Below the pieces are notes generated by a model. The model worked only from the letters and a program-made list of their open reading frames with translations, did not search any database and had not been told where the DNA came from. 34,711 nt of DNA, taken from contig CAJTPO010000050.1 of the NCBI GenBank assembly GCA_910578115.1, forward strand, positions 1-34,711, given 5' to 3'. Position 1 is the stretch's first letter, and each line of letters opens with the position of its first letter. Source of the stretch: an uncultured Lachnospiraceae bacterium. Lineage in GTDB: Bacteria; Bacillota; Clostridia; Lachnospirales; Lachnospiraceae. Shown one piece after another: positions 17,241 to 25,257 of the stretch. A program made the translations under genes and the position numbers.

Positions 17241-17513
17241 TGCATATGCACATTTTATATAGTGCATATGCTTTAAATAGATCATACATTTTTTGCACAT
17301 ATTTTTCAAGTGCACTTTCTCAAAATTATGCATTTTCCACTATTATACCAATTATATATATTAATTACAGTGCATAACATATAATATCGTTCTCCTTTTG
17401 TGTGCATTTTATAAATCTATGCACATTTCTAACGCATTCATTTTAACATTATAGTCCTTTTTATACGTGTGTGCAATTTGTGCATTTATGTTTGCTTTTT
17501 AAAATGTTATGCA
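17241..17513. promoter_or_regulatory. AT-rich array of 12 TGCA motifs between the sugar operon and its LacI regulator
   Basis: TGCA occurs at 17241, 17247, 17263, 17294, 17311, 17329, 17371, 17403, 17420, 17472, 17481 and 17510, usually as GTGCAT or ATGCAC. Two copies form the palindrome GCATATGC. At this base composition about one would be expected. The array brackets a minus-strand promoter and reaches the -10 of the plus-strand promoter. It is probably a multi-site operator region for the sugar operon. This 345-bp gap otherwise holds only the promoters listed separately. Confidence 0.6.
17342..17370 (-). promoter_or_regulatory. Probable promoter of the GH32/sugar ABC operon
   Basis: On the minus strand TGGTATAAT gives TATAAT at 17347-17342 with an extended -10. 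The hexamer 17 nt upstream (CTGTAA) is a weak -35. The start would be near 17335, leaving about 125 nt of leader with six TGCA motifs. A weak -35 suits a regulated promoter. Confidence 0.45.
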
Positions 17514-17520
17514 TTATAAT
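17492..17520 (+). promoter_or_regulatory. Probable promoter of the LacI-family regulator and its leader
   Basis: TTGCTT (17492-17497), a 17-nt spacer, then TATAAT (17515-17520). A TGCA motif abuts the -10, which suggests autoregulation. The start near 17527 would place the AGGAG site of the leader ORF about 15 nt into the RNA. Confidence 0.6.
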
Positions 17521-17553
17521 CATTATAAAGATAAAGAATACAGGAGAACCTCA

Positions 17554-17659
17554 CGATTGAAAAATCACACTGATATGCTGATTTTTCAATCGCGAGATTT
17601 GTGTCTGCGCGTTGCTTGCCACAAACTCGTTTCATGCGATGTCTCAACATAGTTGAGAC
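17554..17659 (+). promoter_or_regulatory. Structured leader, copy A: three hairpins upstream of the LacI regulator
   Basis: Hairpin 1 is CGATTGAAAAATCA (17554-17567) with TGATTTTTCAATCG (17579-17592). Hairpin 2 pairs TTTGTG (about 17598) with CACAAA (about 17620). Hairpin 3 is GTCTCAAC-ATA-GTTGAGAC (17641-17659). The regulator's GGAGG follows at once. The same order of three hairpins precedes the WYL regulator in copy B, with compensating base changes. It could be an attenuator-like RNA leader or a mobile palindromic repeat. Confidence 0.6.
17557..17652 (+). CDS. Candidate leader peptide of 31 codons, copy A
   Basis: A TTG-started ORF with AGGAG 10 nt upstream. It begins M-K-N-H-T-D-M-L-I-F-Q-S-R and stops with TAG at the loop of hairpin 3. 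Eleven of the first twelve residues match the ORF in copy B apart from M/V at position 7. The first codons also form the palindromic hairpin 1, so the peptide conservation may merely follow from RNA or DNA conservation. Confidence 0.4.
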   Translation: MKNHTDMLIFQSRDLCLRVACHKLVSCDVST

Positions 17660-17686
17660 AAAAGCAGCGCAGAAATGGAGGAAACT

Positions 17687-18715
17687 ATGAAATGTACGAT
17701 CAAAAACATTGCCGCCGAACTAAATCTCTCCCGCAACACCGTTTCCAAGGCTCTGAACGGGGGCCACGGCGTGTCCGACAGCACCAGAAGGCTTGTACAG
17801 GAAAAAGCAAAGGAAATGAACTACCTGCATTCCATCACCGAATACAACAATGCCTCTCCAGGCACACAGGGATCCATTCTCTTTCTCACCCGTGCCAGCG
17901 CCAATTACTCTGAATTCTGGACCAAGGTGCTAAAGGGAATCGAATCTGTTCTCAGTCCGGCCGGCTATCAGCTTACTCTGGGCATCATGAATGAAAATGA
18001 TTTAAAAAATCTCCAGTTTCCACAGATTTTGAATGACCCCCTCGTCAAAGGCATCATTCTTGTGGAAATCTGCGATGTTAAAGTCTGTAATGCCCTGCTT
18101 TCCTACCGCTTGCCCATGGCTACCGTAGATATGCCGCGGGACTATGAACAATTTATGGGAAAATTTGATTTCATCACGATGGAGAACCGGATAAACATGA
18201 AGCTGCTTGTAAAGCAGCTGATCGATAAAGGTGCCAGAAAATTTGCTTTTGCCGGCGACATCTATTCCTCCAATGTAGGCCGCGGCTTTCAGGAAAGATA
18301 TGATACCCTTTGCGAAACGTTGCTTGAAAACGGCCTGAAGCTGGATGAAAAGTGCTCTCTTTTATATGAAACCGACACGCTTTTTCTGGACTTTTCTTAT
18401 CTTATAGACCGGATCAAAGGGATGCCTTCGCTTCCGGATGTTTTCATCTGCGGCAATGACTGGACCGGCATACAGCTCATGCACGCAATACAGTTTCTCG
18501 GCTATCGGGTACCGCGCGATGTGTCCATCACGGGTTTTGACAACATTCCCGAATCCGCCAAAGTACAGCCGCCGCTGACCACCATCGATACACCAAAAGA
18601 GCAGCTTGGCATAGCGGCCGCCAATTGTCTGTTGGAACGCATCCGAAATCCTCAGACGCCCTGCGTTTACTCACAATACACAACATCCCTGATTCTTCGC
18701 GCATCATCACGGTAA
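17687..18715 (+). CDS. LacI-family transcriptional regulator
   Basis: A 342-aa regulator. The N-terminal helix-turn-helix is typical (TIKNIAAELNLSRNTVSKAL, then SDSTRRLVQEKAKEMNY). The periplasmic-binding-like sensor domain follows and ends with the family motif VSITGFDNIPESAKVQPPLTT. The ATG at 17687 has GGAGG 5 nt upstream; the in-frame ATG at 17675 overlaps that site. It is divergent from the GH32/ABC sugar operon and probably represses it, and perhaps itself, until a sugar binds. A structured leader with a short ORF lies directly upstream. Confidence 0.95.
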   Translation: MKCTIKNIAAELNLSRNTVSKALNGGHGVSDSTRRLVQEKAKEMNYLHSITEYNNASPGTQGSILFLTRASANYSEFWTKVLKGIESVLSPAGYQLTLGIMNENDLKNLQFPQILNDPLVKGIILVEICDVKVCNALLSYRLPMATVDMPRDYEQFMGKFDFITMENRINMKLLVKQLIDKGARKFAFAGDIYSSNVGRGFQERYDTLCETLLENGLKLDEKCSLLYETDTLFLDFSYLIDRIKGMPSLPDVFICGNDWTGIQLMHAIQFLGYRVPRDVSITGFDNIPESAKVQPPLTTIDTPKEQLGIAAANCLLERIRNPQTPCVYSQYTTSLILRASSR

Positions 18716-18760
18716 TGTACCGACATCCGACAGAGAAATCATAAATTTCTTACATACAAA

Positions 18761-18796
18761 TGGCACGGAACAGTTATCTGTCCGTGCCAAAATTAT
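18761..18796. terminator. Terminator between convergent LacI regulator and spoVT
   Basis: TGGCACGG (18761-18768) pairs with CCGTGCCA (18782-18789). The stem is extended by ACAG/CTGT around a TTAT loop with one bulge. AAAATTATTT follows on the plus strand and a short T-rich stretch on the minus strand. It probably serves both converging genes. Confidence 0.6.
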
Positions 18797-18896
18797 TTCA
18801 TGCATTCTCCATATCAAATTTTTAAAGAAAATCAATTCCCTGAGAATGATTATTTTTTATAAAATTTCCGAGATTAAGTCCGGCTCTCAGACCGTT

Positions 18897-19439
18897 CTAC
18901 TGCTCCATCTGCCGCCCCAAAAATCCTGCGGCCGATTGAATCAGCTTCTGTTCCACCTCACCCATCTTGGACTTATGATCAGTTTCCAGCAAAACTACCG
19001 AGCCGATCACATCTCCTTCGCAGATGATCGGACTGATCGCCTCATGATGTACATCTTCCAGATCATTGCCCACCTCGATGAAATTCCGGTCTCCTTTGGC
19101 CGCTACCACGCTCTCCCTGTGGTCGATCTTCTCCTCCAGTTCCCTGCTGATAGACTTGCCCAGCATATTCTTCATACCGCCTGCCACCGCAATAAACTGG
19201 TCTCTGTCTGAGATCATCGCTATATGCCCGGATACCTGCGCCATACTCTCCGCATACTGCTTGGCGAAGGTTCCCATCTCACCGATCGGCGAATATTTTT
19301 TCAGGATGATCTCGCCTTCCCTGTCCGTAAAGATCTCTAACGGATCCGCCTCCCTGATCCTCAGTGTCCTGCGGATCTCCTTCGGAATCACAATTCTGCC
19401 CAGATCATCTATTCGTCTCACAATACCTGTCGCTTTCAT
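18897..19439 (-). CDS. spoVT: Stage V sporulation protein T
   Basis: A 180-aa DNA-binding regulator of late forespore gene expression. The N-terminal AbrB-type swapped-hairpin domain is nearly canonical: MKATGIVRRIDDLGRIVIPK, then EIRRTLRIREADPLEIFTD. The C-terminal half is the GAF-like domain (about residues 55-178) with SPIICEGDVIGSVVLLE. The length equals the usual SpoVT. GGAGG is 9 nt before the ATG. This supports an endospore-forming host. In Bacillus spoVT follows mfd; here other genes separate them. Confidence 0.97.
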   Translation of the reverse strand: MKATGIVRRIDDLGRIVIPKEIRRTLRIREADPLEIFTDREGEIILKKYSPIGEMGTFAKQYAESMAQVSGHIAMISDRDQFIAVAGGMKNMLGKSISRELEEKIDHRESVVAAKGDRNFIEVGNDLEDVHHEAISPIICEGDVIGSVVLLETDHKSKMGEVEQKLIQSAAGFLGRQMEQ

Positions 19440-19729
19440 TCATTTATCCCTCCATCTACAAATTATAGTTATTTTGTAACAGTTCTTCCCTTTTACTGCA
19501 CACACCACTGCGTAAAGGCCGAAAACATCCGCGCAAACACGAAACCATTCAGGCCGGATGCCATACCTGTACAGGTATCCGAACCGTTACATATTTGGTC
19601 ATATCATCCAGATCAAGTATTCTGTTTACCATTTCCGTCTCTTGGCATTTTTACAGCCGAGGACGTTTTTACTATTATTTGTAAAGAAGGAAATTATATG
19701 CACCCAAGTTTGGAAATTTAAATGCTTTG
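19440..19729. other. 290-bp gap upstream of spoVT and downstream of the aldo/keto reductase
   Basis: It contains a TATAAT (minus strand, 19467-19462) before spoVT without a clear -35. A perfect 16-bp palindrome (ATACCTGTACAGGTAT, 19563-19578) could be an operator but is also compatible with chance at this window size. No convincing terminator for the reductase gene and no small gene were seen. Confidence 0.5.
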
Positions 19730-20908
19730 CTAATATAACTTCAACAGTTCCACAACTTTCCGCCCGATTTTGTAAAGGGGTCCTTCCAGCTGCTTACGGG
19801 CATTCTTTAATTCCCTGCGTATCTCAATATGTTGGGGACAATGCTGTTCACATTTTCCGCATTTTATGCAATTGGAAGCCGCCGATGAGGTTTTCCGCAT
19901 TGCAGTACACATAAAATACTCCATAAATGCAGCATTTCTGCCCTCGGAAAACCGTCGGTTATACGCGGCAAAAGTTCCCGGAATATCCACGTTTTCAGGG
20001 CAGGGCATACAGTAGGCACAGCCGGTACAGCCAACTTTCATTTTCGCATTAATGGCCTGTACGACATTTTGCAGCATTGCCTCCTCTCCGGAACCAAGTT
20101 CTCCCACAGAAACAGTGGACGCAGTCTCCATATTATCCTTCACCATTTCTTCGGAATTCATACCGGACAACACGCAGGTAACCTCCTGCTGATTCCAGAG
20201 CCAGCGTAACGCCCACTGTGCGGGAGTATGTTTTACCGGATAATCTGCAAATGTCCTTTTTGCCTGCTCGGGCAGATGATTTACCAGTTTTCCGCCGCGC
20301 AGAGGTTCCATAATGATGACCGGCAGCCCTTTTCCATTGGCATATTGAAGTCCTCTGCGCCCCGCCTGGGAGTTCTCATCCATATAATTATACTGAATCT
20401 GACAAAAATCCCAGTCAAAAGCATCCACCAGCTGGCAAAACATATCCGAATTACCGTGATAAGAAAATCCCACCTGACGAATAGCACCGCTCTTTTTTTT
20501 CTCCTCCAGCCATTCCAGAATGCCAAGCGCTTTTAAACGTTCCCATGTCTGCACATCCGTCAGCATGTGCATCAGATAATAATCCACATAATCCGTTCGC
20601 AGGCGTTTGAGCTGTTCCGCAAAATATTTATCCATGCTGTCCGCCGTCTTGATCAGATAATGTGGCAACTTTGTAGCGATATAAACCTGCTCGCGGATGT
20701 GATTTCGCTCCAGGATCTCACCCAGCGCTGCTTCGCTTCCCGCATAGACATACGCCGTATCATAATAGTTGACACCGCCTCGGAACGCCGTCATGATTTC
20801 CCTTTCCGTTTTTTCCATATCAATTCTGCCTGCCGTTTTGGAAAATCTCATACAGCCATATCCGAGTATGGAAATCTCATTTCCATACTTGTCTTTTCTA
20901 TAATTCAT
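19730..20908 (-). CDS. Aldo/keto reductase with C-terminal 4Fe-4S ferredoxin domain
   Basis: A 392-aa cytoplasmic oxidoreductase. The AKR barrel shows GYGCMRF, the catalytic Asp/Tyr region NYYDTAYVYAGSE, and TKLPHY with the catalytic Lys. VGFSYHG and QIQYNYMDE follow. The C-terminal 110 residues hold two cysteine clusters, GCTGCAYCMPCP and CIKCGKCEQHCP, as in the anaerobe-specific AKR-ferredoxin fusions. It reduces an unknown carbonyl substrate using NAD(P)H or ferredoxin electrons. It is the last gene of the hydrolase-murF-ddl-akr series, 75 nt after ddl, so it may be co-transcribed without a functional link. Confidence 0.94.
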   Translation of the reverse strand: MNYRKDKYGNEISILGYGCMRFSKTAGRIDMEKTEREIMTAFRGGVNYYDTAYVYAGSEAALGEILERNHIREQVYIATKLPHYLIKTADSMDKYFAEQLKRLRTDYVDYYLMHMLTDVQTWERLKALGILEWLEEKKKSGAIRQVGFSYHGNSDMFCQLVDAFDWDFCQIQYNYMDENSQAGRRGLQYANGKGLPVIIMEPLRGGKLVNHLPEQAKRTFADYPVKHTPAQWALRWLWNQQEVTCVLSGMNSEEMVKDNMETASTVSVGELGSGEEAMLQNVVQAINAKMKVGCTGCAYCMPCPENVDIPGTFAAYNRRFSEGRNAAFMEYFMCTAMRKTSSAASNCIKCGKCEQHCPQHIEIRRELKNARKQLEGPLYKIGRKVVELLKLY

Positions 20909-20983
20909 TCCAGATACTATCCTCTCTTATGCTCCCACTGCCTGACATCCCCACTTGCGCCATATCCTCCATAAAATGCCGTC

Positions 20984-22165
20984 CTACTTCTTAACGCCCT
21001 TCGCCCCGGACAGGTTCGCACTCTGCAGAATATTACTGTCAAAGGAAGTGAGCATGTTCTTCTCCTCCCGCTCTCTCTTGAGCGCCAGACCGACCATATC
21101 ATCCAACAGCTCGGCATAAGGCTTATCAAGCGCTTCCCACAGATAGAAGGCCAGCGATCCCGGAATCGGATTGATCTCGTTGACATACACCTGATCCGTA
21201 TCCCGATCGATCATGAAATCAATTCTCGATACACCGTTACAGTTTAACACCTGGAAGGTCTTCACCGCCATCTGCCGGATCTCTTCCCGCTTCTCCGGCG
21301 TCAGATCCGCCGGCAGTTCCCGTCTCGCGGTCCGCATTCCCTCCGAGCCGCCCTTGCCGCCGGCCACATATTTATCCTCATAACTTAAAATCTCATCGCT
21401 GGAGATCGGCTCTTCACACTCGGATGCCCACGCTTCCTCGTAATCTCCCAATACCGCACAGTTGATCTCCCGCAGATTCATAATGGCACGCTCGATCAGC
21501 ACCCGCGGGCCGAAGGTGAAGGCGTACTCCAGTGCGTCCTGCAGTTCCTCCCGATTCCTCGCCACCTTAATTCCCACGCTGGAACCCAGGTTGACCGGTT
21601 TCACAATAACAGGATATCCGATCCGCTCTTCTACTCTGTGCCAGGATGCCTCTTCTCCCCGCTCATATTCCTTCACATTCAACGTCACACAGTCCAGCAC
21701 CGGGACGTCATTGTCTTTCAGCACAGTCTTCATCACATATTTGTCCATCGTCACCGCGGAAGCCGCCACATCGCACCCCACGAAAGGAATATTGTAGTGA
21801 CGTAAGAATCCCTGCAGTGAACCGTCCTCCACATTGGCGCCGTGCACCACCGGAAAGGCCACGTCGATCTGCCCCACCACGGAATTGCCCATCTTCTTCA
21901 CCGGATAGCGGATCAGCTGCACCTGTCCCTGCTCACACATCATAAAAATCCGGATACTCTTCTGCAGCAGTGCAGGAATGTTCCTGTAGTTCGCAATATC
22001 AGCGATCGCCTCGCCCGTATAGAGTTCATTATCCTTCGTGATATAGATTGGAATCGGTTCATACTTATCCCTGCTAAAAGAATTATACGCCTGCAGGCCG
22101 GAGATGACCGACACCTCATGCTCCACACTCTTACCGCCAAAAAATACGCCTACTCGAATCTTCAT
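20984..22165 (-). CDS. ddl: D-alanine--D-alanine ligase
   Basis: A 393-aa ATP-grasp enzyme making the D-Ala-D-Ala dipeptide for peptidoglycan. It begins KIRVGVFFGGKSVEHEVSVIS. Further motifs are PVVHGANVEDGSLQGFL, VIVKPVNLGSSVG and NEINPIPGS. The omega-loop region reads EDKYVAGGKGGSEGM. The Lys-Tyr there is typical of D-Ala-D-Ala rather than D-Lac ligases, so it does not indicate vancomycin resistance. The ribosome site is weak (GAAAGG, about 14 nt upstream). It follows the MurF-like gene, whose substrate it produces. Confidence 0.96.
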   Translation of the reverse strand: MKIRVGVFFGGKSVEHEVSVISGLQAYNSFSRDKYEPIPIYITKDNELYTGEAIADIANYRNIPALLQKSIRIFMMCEQGQVQLIRYPVKKMGNSVVGQIDVAFPVVHGANVEDGSLQGFLRHYNIPFVGCDVAASAVTMDKYVMKTVLKDNDVPVLDCVTLNVKEYERGEEASWHRVEERIGYPVIVKPVNLGSSVGIKVARNREELQDALEYAFTFGPRVLIERAIMNLREINCAVLGDYEEAWASECEEPISSDEILSYEDKYVAGGKGGSEGMRTARRELPADLTPEKREEIRQMAVKTFQVLNCNGVSRIDFMIDRDTDQVYVNEINPIPGSLAFYLWEALDKPYAELLDDMVGLALKREREEKNMLTSFDSNILQSANLSGAKGVKK

Positions 22166-22258
22166 GTTATCGAACCATACCTTTCTACTATTTTAAAACC
22201 ATTGTAAACCAGTTGTACCGAATCAATTACAATCGTCCCGCCGGGCCCGTACGCCTTC

Positions 22259-23827
22259 TCACGCATAATTATCCGGCAGATCGTTCTCGATCAATACCAC
22301 CTTCTGCCTCTCGTCCGGAATCGCATTCACCATCTGGAACGCCTCCTGCAGACTGTCCACCACGATCATCCTGCTTCTCGCAAAACCGGCCTCCAGCAGG
22401 CCGTCCTGAATAGGCTTCGTCTGTTCCCTGCCCACCAGTACCGCATAGTCACATCTATCTGCGGCATATACGCCCACTTCCTTATTCTCACTGTACTGCT
22501 TCTCTCCCAGTTCCACCATGCCCGGCGTCATCAAGATCCGCAGCTCTTTGAACATTCCCAGCGTATCCAGCGCCGCCATAAATCCGTTCTTATTGGAATT
22601 GTAGCTGTCATCCAGCAGGATCCGTCCCCCCTGTCTGCTCAGCTGCAGTCTGTGCGGCACACTCTCCAGCTGCTTCACCGGATAGCGCAGCTTCTCCATG
22701 GGAATGCCCAGCGTATGCGCCACGGCAATGGCTCCCGCGATATTCTGCACATTGTGGTTGCCCACCAGTCTCGTATGAAATTCATACTCCCCGCCCTGTT
22801 CATCCCGCATCTTAAAGGTAGAACCATTGGGCGATACCGCTATATCATAGGCCCTGTAAGCAATATCACTGCCCGTCGTCCCATAGCTTACCACATTCTT
22901 ATCAATCTTATGTCCGCGAATATAACCGTTGTCGTAATTCAGGAATACCCTGCCCTCTGCCGGCACCGCATCCGCCAGCTCAAACTTGGTGCCGATGATG
23001 TTCTCTATCGTGTGAAAGCTCTGCAGATGCTGCGGCCCGATGGAAGTGATGATTCCGTGGTCCGGATGCACCAGATCGCAGATCTCCTTGATATCCCCCA
23101 CTTCCCTGGCTCCCATCTCGCAGATAAAAATCTCATGAAAGGGCTTCATCTGCTCCCTGATCGTCCTCACCACACCCAGCGTCGTATTGTAGTTGCCCGG
23201 TGTCTGCAGCACATTAAATCTGCTGGACAGCAGTGTATTCAGGAAATATTTCACACTGGTCTTGCCGTAACTGCCCGTCACGCCGATCACCGTCAGATTC
23301 GGCATCTCCCGCAGGATACGGGCCGCATCCGCCACATAATGCCTGTCGATGGCCTGCTCTAACGGCCTGTTAATCCAGTTTACCAACAGGATCAGAAAGG
23401 GCTGCACAAGAAACAGCGCCAGCAGGATCCCGCCGCACACCCGCTCCCGATACGCGCCTGCCGCCAGTGACAAAAGTATCCCCACTACATACAGCAACGC
23501 CGTCGTAACAAGCATACGCCGCACACGCATCGTATATACAAGCGGTTTCTTTGCCTGCCGCGGTTTATTAACCAATATAGTCATTGCATTCATCACACAG
23601 GCAGCGATCAAACATCCTGTATTCCCGACAAGCACCAACGGAAGCGATATCACCGCATACAAGCTCTTTCCCAGCAGCCTGCCCACGTTGCTGCGCACCT
23701 GCATCCACTCCCGATACTCCCTCGGCTTATATGAATTCTGTTGAAACATATGCACAATATAAATCTCATATAAAACGGCCCCCACCGCATAGGTGACGAA
23801 CCAGATAAGCATCCATATCCAATCCAT
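22259..23827 (-). CDS. Membrane-anchored MurF-like Mur ligase
   Basis: A 522-aa protein. The first 155 residues contain four or five membrane helices (about 4-25, 54-72, 73-87, 105-125, 133-152). A Mur ligase domain follows: GVTGSYGKTS ATP site (182-191), TPGNYNTTLG and CEMGAREVGDI. VGNHNVQNIAGAIAVA and LDDSYNSNKNGFMAAL are MurF-like. It should add D-Ala-D-Ala to a UDP-MurNAc-tripeptide or a related precursor at the membrane face; standard MurF is soluble and near 450 aa. Adjacent ddl supports the role. A second soluble MurF elsewhere in the genome would change the picture. AGGA is 6 nt before the ATG. Confidence 0.85.
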   Translation of the reverse strand: MDWIWMLIWFVTYAVGAVLYEIYIVHMFQQNSYKPREYREWMQVRSNVGRLLGKSLYAVISLPLVLVGNTGCLIAACVMNAMTILVNKPRQAKKPLVYTMRVRRMLVTTALLYVVGILLSLAAGAYRERVCGGILLALFLVQPFLILLVNWINRPLEQAIDRHYVADAARILREMPNLTVIGVTGSYGKTSVKYFLNTLLSSRFNVLQTPGNYNTTLGVVRTIREQMKPFHEIFICEMGAREVGDIKEICDLVHPDHGIITSIGPQHLQSFHTIENIIGTKFELADAVPAEGRVFLNYDNGYIRGHKIDKNVVSYGTTGSDIAYRAYDIAVSPNGSTFKMRDEQGGEYEFHTRLVGNHNVQNIAGAIAVAHTLGIPMEKLRYPVKQLESVPHRLQLSRQGGRILLDDSYNSNKNGFMAALDTLGMFKELRILMTPGMVELGEKQYSENKEVGVYAADRCDYAVLVGREQTKPIQDGLLEAGFARSRMIVVDSLQEAFQMVNAIPDERQKVVLIENDLPDNYA

Positions 23828-23998
23828 AACGATTCCTGCCCGATCTTATTTCTATTTCCAGCATTACGCTATTGCGTTATTAACGTGCAAACCTGCTGAC
23901 AGCACGTTCTTCCTCTTTCATCAGAACATTATGACCACGTTCCTGCGTGACAGCCAGCACTCCGTACTGCTCATTTACACAAGAACTTCCAGTACAGA

Positions 23999-24784
23999 TT
24001 ATTGGGTAACATGGAAAAATGCTTCCAGCGCACTATGCACCTTCGGCGCCTGCTCCGCAAAGGAAAAATGCCCCGCACCTTCACACACCACCAGCCCGGC
24101 ATCCGGAATCAGTTCTTCCATCCGCTTCGCATCCGACAGCGGCGTCGCCGTATCCCGGTCGCCCCAGATCAGAAGCGCAGGACATTTCACCAGATGCATC
24201 AGCGGTTCCAGGTCCTCATTGACCACCTTTACAAGCGTCGCCCGCATGGTCGGTGTGGCATTGTTGTAATCCGCCGAACCACGCTTACGCCGCATATCTT
24301 CCACCGCATCAGGATACAGAAAATGCAGCACCTTCGTACTCATGACCGCCCGCCCGATCTTGTAACACCGCAGGCTCACTTTCTGCCGAAAGCTCTTCTT
24401 CGGCAATATGCCTGCACTGTCGATCAGAACTACCTTCTCGATCGCAAAGGGCAGCCGTTCTCTGGCATTCATCTTAAAAAATACCCGGCCGCCGAAAGAA
24501 TGCACCACAATACTGATCTTCGACGCCCTGAACGATGCCATAAACCGCACCACAAAATTCACATAGTCATCCACGCACCACGGTTCCGGCGGCTCCGGCG
24601 TCTTCCCAAACCCCGGCATATCCAGCGCGATCACCCGGTGATGCCGTGCCAAAACACCGATCATACCTGCATACAGGGTAATGTTGGCCCCCCACCCGTG
24701 CAGCAGCAGAATGATATCGCCTTCCCCTTCATCTATATAATTTACCGCTATCGAATCAATCTTCTTAACCAAGTCTTTCTCCAA
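23999..24784 (-). CDS. Alpha/beta-fold hydrolase
   Basis: A 261-aa soluble hydrolase. The oxyanion region is LLLHGWGAN and the nucleophile elbow VHSFGG carries Ser in place of the common GHSFGG. The acid is in LLIWGDRDTATPL and the catalytic His in GAGHFSF. The substrate is unknown. It is the first gene of a minus-strand series with the MurF-like ligase and ddl, separated from the former by 171 nt. A cell-wall or lipid link is only suggested by that context. Confidence 0.9.
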   Translation of the reverse strand: MEKDLVKKIDSIAVNYIDEGEGDIILLLHGWGANITLYAGMIGVLARHHRVIALDMPGFGKTPEPPEPWCVDDYVNFVVRFMASFRASKISIVVHSFGGRVFFKMNARERLPFAIEKVVLIDSAGILPKKSFRQKVSLRCYKIGRAVMSTKVLHFLYPDAVEDMRRKRGSADYNNATPTMRATLVKVVNEDLEPLMHLVKCPALLIWGDRDTATPLSDAKRMEELIPDAGLVVCEGAGHFSFAEQAPKVHSALEAFFHVTQ

Positions 24785-24924
24785 ACATCTCGTATATTAT
24801 GGACTGTCACCGCAGGGAATAGAACCGGACCGCCGCGATCCATATACTTCTATTTAGTCTATGCGCTCCGCCGGCCTGCCGCAACATATGCCTGAATTAT
24901 ATTTTACCCAACACACTATGATTT

Positions 24925-24953
24925 ATCATATACCCCCGCCCATTATTTGGCAA
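24925..24953 (-). promoter_or_regulatory. Probable promoter of the hydrolase-murF-ddl-akr series
   Basis: On the minus strand TTGCCA (24953-24948), a 17-nt spacer, then TATGAT (24930-24925). The start near 24918 leaves a leader of about 130 nt before the hydrolase ATG. Confidence 0.55.
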
Positions 24954-25002
24954 TCATGTTTTGTCCCATAATACTAAAAAAAGATATTCTTTCATGTCCT
25001 TA

Positions 25003-25095
25003 TTGACAATCACTCCTTCTTTCAATATAATTTTAAAAAGAGATGGGTTTTCACCGTATAGTATTACACAAGCGGGCTGCTCGTTTCTTTTTTTA
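25003..25095 (+). ncRNA. Candidate small RNA with consensus promoter and terminator
   Basis: TTGACA (25003-25008), exactly 17 nt, TATAAT (25026-25031): a fully consensus promoter on the plus strand where no plus-strand gene follows. About 32 nt after the expected start at 25038, AAGCGGG-CTG-CTCGTTT (25070-25086) forms a short stem with two G-T pairs, followed by CTTTTTTT. This would give an RNA of about 57 nt. The 24785-25257 gap holds otherwise only the minus-strand promoter listed above. A 50-codon frame overlaps it but lacks a proper ribosome site. Confidence 0.5.
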
Positions 25096-25257
25096 TTGCC
25101 AGCATATCACAAAGGTACTTCCTGTCATCTTCAGCATGACGTACCAACATACGGGCAAAAAATATATTATACCGACAAACCTCTCCTCAATCATATTAAA
25201 AGTACTCTCATTTTTCTAAATTCTTGTTTGTCCCATACATCCCCGCCAGAACCGTCC

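Noticed and set aside
19563..19578. Perfect 16-bp palindrome ATACCTGTACAGGTAT
   Set aside because: About one such palindrome is expected by chance in a window of this size and nothing near it ties it to a regulator.
20984..22165. Ddl considered as a vancomycin-resistance D-Ala-D-Lac or D-Ala-D-Ser ligase
   Set aside because: The omega-loop Lys-Tyr region and the absence of vanH, vanX or vanT neighbours fit an ordinary D-Ala-D-Ala ligase.
23880..23960. 26-codon GTG-started minus-strand frame between the hydrolase and MurF-like genes
   Set aside because: Plausible amino-acid composition but no clear ribosome site and no recognisable family, so chance cannot be excluded.
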